64,000 nucleotides of DNA, taken from the NCBI GenBank assembly GCA_023101885.1, contig JALPQD010000004.1, positions 16,272,688 through 16,336,687 of the forward strand, read 5' to 3'. The notes beneath the pieces are model-generated. The model ran no database searches. It was not told the DNA's origin and was given only the letters and a program-made list of their open reading frames with translations. Numbering within the stretch: the stretch's first letter is position 1; each line of letters starts with the position of its first letter. Position numbers and translations under genes: made by a program. Source of the DNA: Typhlomys cinereus. Taxonomy: Eukaryota > Chordata > Mammalia > Rodentia > Platacanthomyidae. Positions 59,220-64,000 of this stretch are shown piece by piece.

Positions 59220-60389
59220 TATGTATAGTAAACATATTGTGATTCAGAAGATACTCAATTCTCAACTCTGGGTTGAATTGCTTTGTACAAAATTTGTTGG
59301 TATTGCATTTCATGATGGTTCATTCTGTGTAAAGGGTACACACTGCGTTTTCAAAACCAAGGATACAATGGAGTCTAGCAATGTAATAAGACAGGAGCTG
59401 TCAGAAGCATCTTAGATTCTTTACAAATTTGATTCTGAAATTTTGATTGTTGGGTTTTCAGAAAAGTATATTCTTGTTAAAATTTCATAATACCCATATT
59501 CAATAATGTGATCCAACATGGAGATTTAGGAAGCTGTGTGATAGAGTATATAGTAGGCAGTAGACTGAGAGAAGGTAATGTTCCAGTGGAACACATTTGT
59601 GAGGTCGTCATCATTCTGGGATGAAACTTTTCAATTTTGTAGATGCTTTTGAGTCATTCATCTTCCTGTAAGTAACCCTTTAGCCACAGTCTGGAATAAA
59701 TTACTGGTTTATAAGATGGATTAAGTACAATAAGTATTTTGGTCTGTCATCACTAACATGCCTCCCCATATCAATCTACACAACTTGATTCTATTGGCAC
59801 AAAAAACAGATTTTTAAAACATTTTTGGTATTGCTGAAATTTTGTTTCATTTGGCAAAAACTGTCGAAATTTGGCCTCAAAATCATTTTCTTTACAATGA
59901 TAATGAAAAAGAATAAAGAGCTGTTTTTAATATTCCACTTATGCATGATCTCACAAATGTCATTCTGAACATAAATATATCATTTTCATATATTTTCCAA
60001 AATTTATGGTCTCAAATATGTTCTTACGATTTAATATCACAGTCAATTTCATTCAATAATTCATATATTTATTTTTTGTGGTTAAATTTATATTGTTTTT
60101 AGCAAACATAGTATTTTCATTACAACATTAATTGCCATTCAGTTCCAATTATAAAATTCATGTTTCATAGATTTAAACCAGACCTCTAATTATGCAAATA
60201 CATGGCAATATAAATCTTTAAATAATATAAAACTCTCTTTAACTATGTATAATGATTAACTAGTGTGACTTTCCCTATATGAGTTAAGAATGGAAAAAGA
60301 GCAATGGATTCTATGCCAACAATGAAAAATTTGAAAACAGTATTTGTAATTGTTGTTATTCAGACTTTCATATAGAAAATGCAATGAAT
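59220..60389. other. Unique A+T-rich DNA; possible conserved stretch 60105-60245
   Basis: 60105-60245 has a homeodomain/octamer-like texture (aattgccattcagttccaatt; taattatgcaaatacatgg), without repeat match. The rest shows nothing I can assign. Confidence 0.35.
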
Positions 60390-60745
60390 TTATGTAATAT
60401 TTACCTCTCATGGCCCATTCCATACCCCTCAATTTGCCATTGCATACTTTCTCTTTACCTTCCAGTCTCCCTTCCTCCTACTGCCAAGTGTGGTGGATCA
60501 CTGGGTTTCATCTGGGATGCCTATACTGTCAAGTGCCTGAGTACTTGCATGGACATGGGAAAACAAATCATCAGTGGATAAATCTTTGAGAAAGACGCTC
60601 CCATTTCTCTGTCTGGCATTAAACATAATCTCTCTCTCAATGAACTCCTGGATGCAGCAGCTCTGTTGTGACTGTGTTGTCTTGACTAGCAATACACCTC
60701 CTCATCTTTAAGGCTTATAAATTCTTATGTCCCCCTCTTCTGCAG
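60390..60745 (-). repeat. Old L1-type 3' UTR fragment, antisense
   Basis: The left part is shared with 33590-33690 (see there). The right part (caatgaactcctggatgcagc; ctcatctttaaggcttataaa; ccctcttctgcagggttccctga) matches the 3' UTR complement seen at 41280-41330 and 54030-54130. This links the unnamed repeat at 33.5 kb to an L1 3' UTR. Confidence 0.55.
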
Positions 60746-61145
60746 GGTTCCCTGAACCGAGAATAAAGCAACTTCTATGTTTATAGATGGCTCTTCCACT
60801 GAGGTATGGGAAGTCACCAGTTGCAACACCTTCAAAAGGGAAGTAACTCTAAAAAGAGATAAAAGGCATACAGTGGAAACCTACGGGATTAAAGCTGGAT
60901 GAAAAAAGGGAAATGTTATCAGTGTAATGCCCTGAACTTGGTATGCCACAAGAAGCCTGAACCCCCACAAGACTAGACAAGCCAGAGGGAGCCCTGGGGT
61001 CCATAGAAGCATACAAGCAAGCAGATGGAAAGGAATGGAATGGATTGATGAAGGGAAAGGAGGAGAATGGGAGGGAAGGGGGATAGAAGAAATCAGGGAC
61101 TTATACTCATTATGCTTGTAAAATTATAAAAATAAATATTAAATA
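60746..61145 (+). mobile_element. L1 3' end, sense, different older subfamily
   Basis: 'cctgaacttggtatgccacaag', 'caagactagacaagccagagg', a GA-rich tract (61035-61085) and 'tactcattatgcttgtaaaatt' followed by A+T-rich tail follow the layout of an L1 3' UTR end but with a sequence unlike the other copies here. It lies head-to-head with the antisense fragment at 60390-60745. Confidence 0.55.
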
Positions 61146-61264
61146 AATAATATTATAAAGTGAAAAGAATAAAATAAATGTAATTTTATTAAAAAGTAAA
61201 TGCTATAGAAAATAAATGATTGGAAGTCACAGGTCTAAACTTTGAAGCTAATGTATCTATTGTG

Positions 61265-61525
61265 GTTTCATACAAAGAACTATGTCATTAAAAGAGTCTC
61301 CAAAGAACCTACTAGGCTCCAACAGATCATCTCAACCCTAGACTCACACAGGGACCTCTGATTGAAAGCACAGTACAGAAAACAAAACCAAAGGACATGA
61401 CTGTGGAACATGGACTAGAAGGGAGATAAAGAAGGGAAGCAGAGGGAAAAGTACACAGATGGTTTTGTATATATGTATGAAATCTTCCAAGAGCAAAATC
61501 CATCAATAAAGTGGGAAAAAGAAAG
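61265..61525 (+). repeat. Possible second L1 3' end-like fragment
   Basis: The order resembles an L1 3' end: 'caaagaacctactaggctcc', 'ggacatgactgtggaacatgg', a GA-rich stretch (61415-61450), 'gttttgtatatatgtatgaa' and 'caataaagtgggaaaaag'. The evidence is layout only. Confidence 0.35.
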
Positions 61526-62315
61526 AACCTTCCAAATTTCAGACTAGAGCAGTTAAAGTTTATTGGAGCAGGGCATTCCTTTATTCAGATCTTAGGGTCT
61601 AACAGGGTGAAGACTGGCTCATCGACTATAAAGAAAATACATTTTAATTTGAATTATTTATAGCTAGGATGAATTTTTGTTGTTTTCTTCCCACATTACC
61701 CTGCCTTACCCTTTCCTCCCACTGACTCTTTTTCCAGACATGTTTCCCTCCTACACGAATGTCTGAAACACTTTCTGTGCCTACATTACCTTAAAACAAA
61801 GGGTTACCTGAGGATGTGTGGAAGATGGCTATTCATGCCATGGGCGTGCTGAACAGAAGGATGCGCACTATTAATGGGAGAAAATATTTAGGGAATAAGG
61901 AAGAGAAATGAGAGGAAATAGAATATTCTACAAGGCCAACATTTGGTAAAGGTATTATTACATCCAAAATGTAAAACATATACTACTCATTATTTCAATA
62001 ATCAGGAAACCCATCAATTTTGGTTTTATCTACACAACATATGCACTTACCTTGTAAAATCATATACATTTAAGTAATTTTATTGAGTTTGTGTAAAATT
62101 TGAAGACCTTAATGATGAACTGTTGCTGGAGTGCATTTAATTGTCTATTATAAGACTCTTTGATATGTTTTGAAAGAAAACACGCTTCTATTTGCCTAAA
62201 TATATTTCTTTTTTGGCTTTTAACTAATGTCTGCAATATTAATTGGTTATTTTAGGTCAGTAATTCTCTATTGTTTGTGTACTCCAAAGTTTCCTAGGAA
62301 ATCAGAATTTTAACG
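61526..62315. other. Unique DNA, no gene recognised
   Basis: No signature is seen. A CT-rich patch lies at 61690-61740. Confidence 0.45.
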
Positions 62316-62317
62316 AA

Positions 62318-62560
62318 ATCCAGGAGCCTGTGAGGTAGCTCAGTGAGTGAGACACTTGCTCAGAAACCTGAAAATTTGGGTTCAAATGTAAGAAGTCTGT
62401 TTGGGGGAAGGAGAGAACTTACTTCCAACAACTGTCCACAGATATGCAATTATACACACTACATACATATAGGTCATCTTTCTCAGTCTCATTGCTCTGT
62501 CTGTATCTCTATTTCTCCTTTCTCAAATGAATGAAAATGTATTTAACAAAAATAAATTCT
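62318..62560 (+). mobile_element. ID/B4-like tRNA-headed SINE, old, sense
   Basis: 'aggagcctgtgaggtagctcag' contains an A box-like ggtagctcagtgag, and 'aatttgggttcaaatg' is B box-like. Then come 'gggaaggagagaacttactt' and 'caactgtccacagatatgc' (cf. the B4 right part), a CT-rich part and an A-rich end. No clear TSD. Confidence 0.6.
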
Positions 62561-64000
62561 GTATCCATGCACCTTTCCTGACAATCTTGTTTTAGAGAGA
62601 ATCCACTCTAAGAAACAATGATTTCACTTGTATTTGCTTTAATTTTAATTTTATAGACATTTAATTTTAAAAGGAAACTTTTGCAAAATCTCTTCACTTA
62701 AATACATGGTACAGGGCTATAACGAGGATCAGGATTGCTAGCCTCATTGAATTCTACCTCCACAAAGATGAAATAGTCATCCATTATGGTAACAGTGATT
62801 CCTTCTAAAATAATCTTTCATGGGTCTCATTTGTAAAATATCATTTTCTACATTATGTTCAAAGTAATTTCTTTGCTGTTTTACTTTACTTGCATTATGA
62901 ATATTGATTTGTATGGTAGCACATAATGGACAATAAAAATGCTTTTCTTCAATAGAAATCTTTGATGTTGAGAATCATAGTTTTAACATATTTTAAGAAG
63001 CAGAATTATGTCAATGAAAGTTTCTAATAGCCTTCTGAAAATTTTCTTGCATGGTTTTATTCTCATGAATTTGCATTTCTCTTAATTCTGTAGCTTATTT
63101 ATTCACTAAATATTATTAATTTTTCATATTGTGGTCTTATGGAAACACCATCATGAGTGCAGTTATCATTGAAGGAAATATTGCTGTGCTGTAATGACTG
63201 AGACTGTATATGTTCATGTGCAGGTATGTATGTAAACTTTCGATTCTTATGCACACTGCACACATACATGTACAAATGTGTCAGGTATGTACACATGGAA
63301 AATGAGACCACAATTTTACAAATCCAGAAATTTCACATTAATCAACAGTATTAAATAATGAAAAATTGAGTTTTTTAGATCATATTAAGCTCTCAGAGAA
63401 ATAAAGCAGTTATAGCATTGAATAAAAAAGAATTAGACAAAATGGAGTATTTATGAAATGTAATAATTGAAATAGCAGAAATAATACAAAACTGAAAAAG
63501 CAATATAAAATATTTTTGTAAACTAGACAGAAGTAAACAGGTGAAAGGCAAAAAAAATTTAAACATTCATAGGAAATGCGGGATTTTAATTTATCTTTCA
63601 CAGTACTAATTAAACTTTGTGTGCATACTTTAATCATAAGTTATTTGGAATATATTTATTTTCATTTACTTTTACATTATATCTTTTTGACACCTAGTTT
63701 CATTCTCTTTTTCTTTTGGTTTTGCAAATTGTTCTAGACTACACTTACGATGAGATTACTTAAACTTTTATGGGTTCATGTCTTGTAAGTATTGAATGTC
63801 TTTAGAATTTTATTACTCCAGTTTTTATTGTTATTTGATCTTACTATAACAATAATATTTCCTAAAAGAAAACTCAACTGAACAAATTTTAATTGTTCAT
63901 TAATTGATAAATTAATTTTGACTGCTGATGCAATATTGTATAGCACATATCCACAGCTTGTCCATCACAATCGATATGACAATCACTTACAAGATGTCAA
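62561..64000. other. Unique A+T-rich DNA, no gene recognised
   Basis: No gene or repeat is recognised up to the window end. A degenerate CACA/TGTA stretch lies around 63210-63300, and frames over it are chance-like. Confidence 0.5.

Noticed and set aside
59071..59415. 114-codon plus frame
   Set aside because: It starts inside an antisense LTR-like repeat and runs into A+T-rich DNA with no domain.

Overview
This 64 kb window looks like A+T-rich intergenic or deep-intronic DNA of a rodent. I find no cellular protein-coding gene, no splice-bounded exon set, no tRNA, rRNA or snRNA gene and no CRISPR array. The longest open frame (184 codons, minus strand near 23 kb) is a LINE-1 ORF2 fragment. 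Most other short frames are chance or come from microsatellites. The rodent call rests on LINE-1 (L1) copies with a G-rich 3' UTR, B1-like (7SL-derived) SINE remnants, LTR-like repeats resembling rodent MT/ORR1 (ERVL-MaLR), and an abundant tRNA-headed SINE of B2-like layout (head 'ggggctggagaggtggctca', CA-repeat, AATAAA-containing tail). The SINE body is not mouse or rat B2, so a non-murid rodent is likely. Dipodoidea and Geomyoidea are candidates; that is inference.

Layout. 0-3.2 kb: a SINE, an antisense MaLR-like LTR and a young 5'-truncated L1 with an expanded GGA repeat. 3.2-13.9 kb: mostly unique A+T-rich DNA with one old B1, a (CA)n tract and a sense MaLR-like LTR. 13.9-15.9 kb: a decayed antisense endogenous-retrovirus-like unit with one LTR. 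16-21.5 kb: unique DNA with two young SINEs carrying perfect target-site duplications (TSDs). 21.56-30.36 kb: one old, nearly full-length L1 split by a younger, twin-primed (inverted) L1. 31.3-36.2 kb: an L1 3' end, LTR-like repeats and an old antisense repeat split by a SINE. 36.2-39 kb: unique DNA (possible conserved noncoding element) and an LTR-like repeat. 39-44.6 kb: a B4/B1-like SINE, an L1 3' end followed by its own inverted 3' UTR, an LTR-like repeat, an old SINE and an antisense L1. 45-53.6 kb: old SINEs, an ID-like SINE with TSD, and unique DNA. 53.6-55.5 kb: antisense L1 and an old SINE. 56.3-58.6 kb: two young SINEs with perfect TSDs. 58.8-62.6 kb: an LTR-like repeat, L1 3' UTR pieces and an ID-like SINE. 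The rest is unique A+T-rich DNA.

The features do not form an operon or pathway. What links them is a retrotransposition history: older L1, B1, MaLR-like and diverged SINE copies are interrupted by younger L1 and SINE copies with intact TSDs. The best-supported finding is the nested L1: its TSD, the inversion and the continuing ORF1 frame of the host copy all agree. Family names were assigned by eye from memory and should be treated as provisional.
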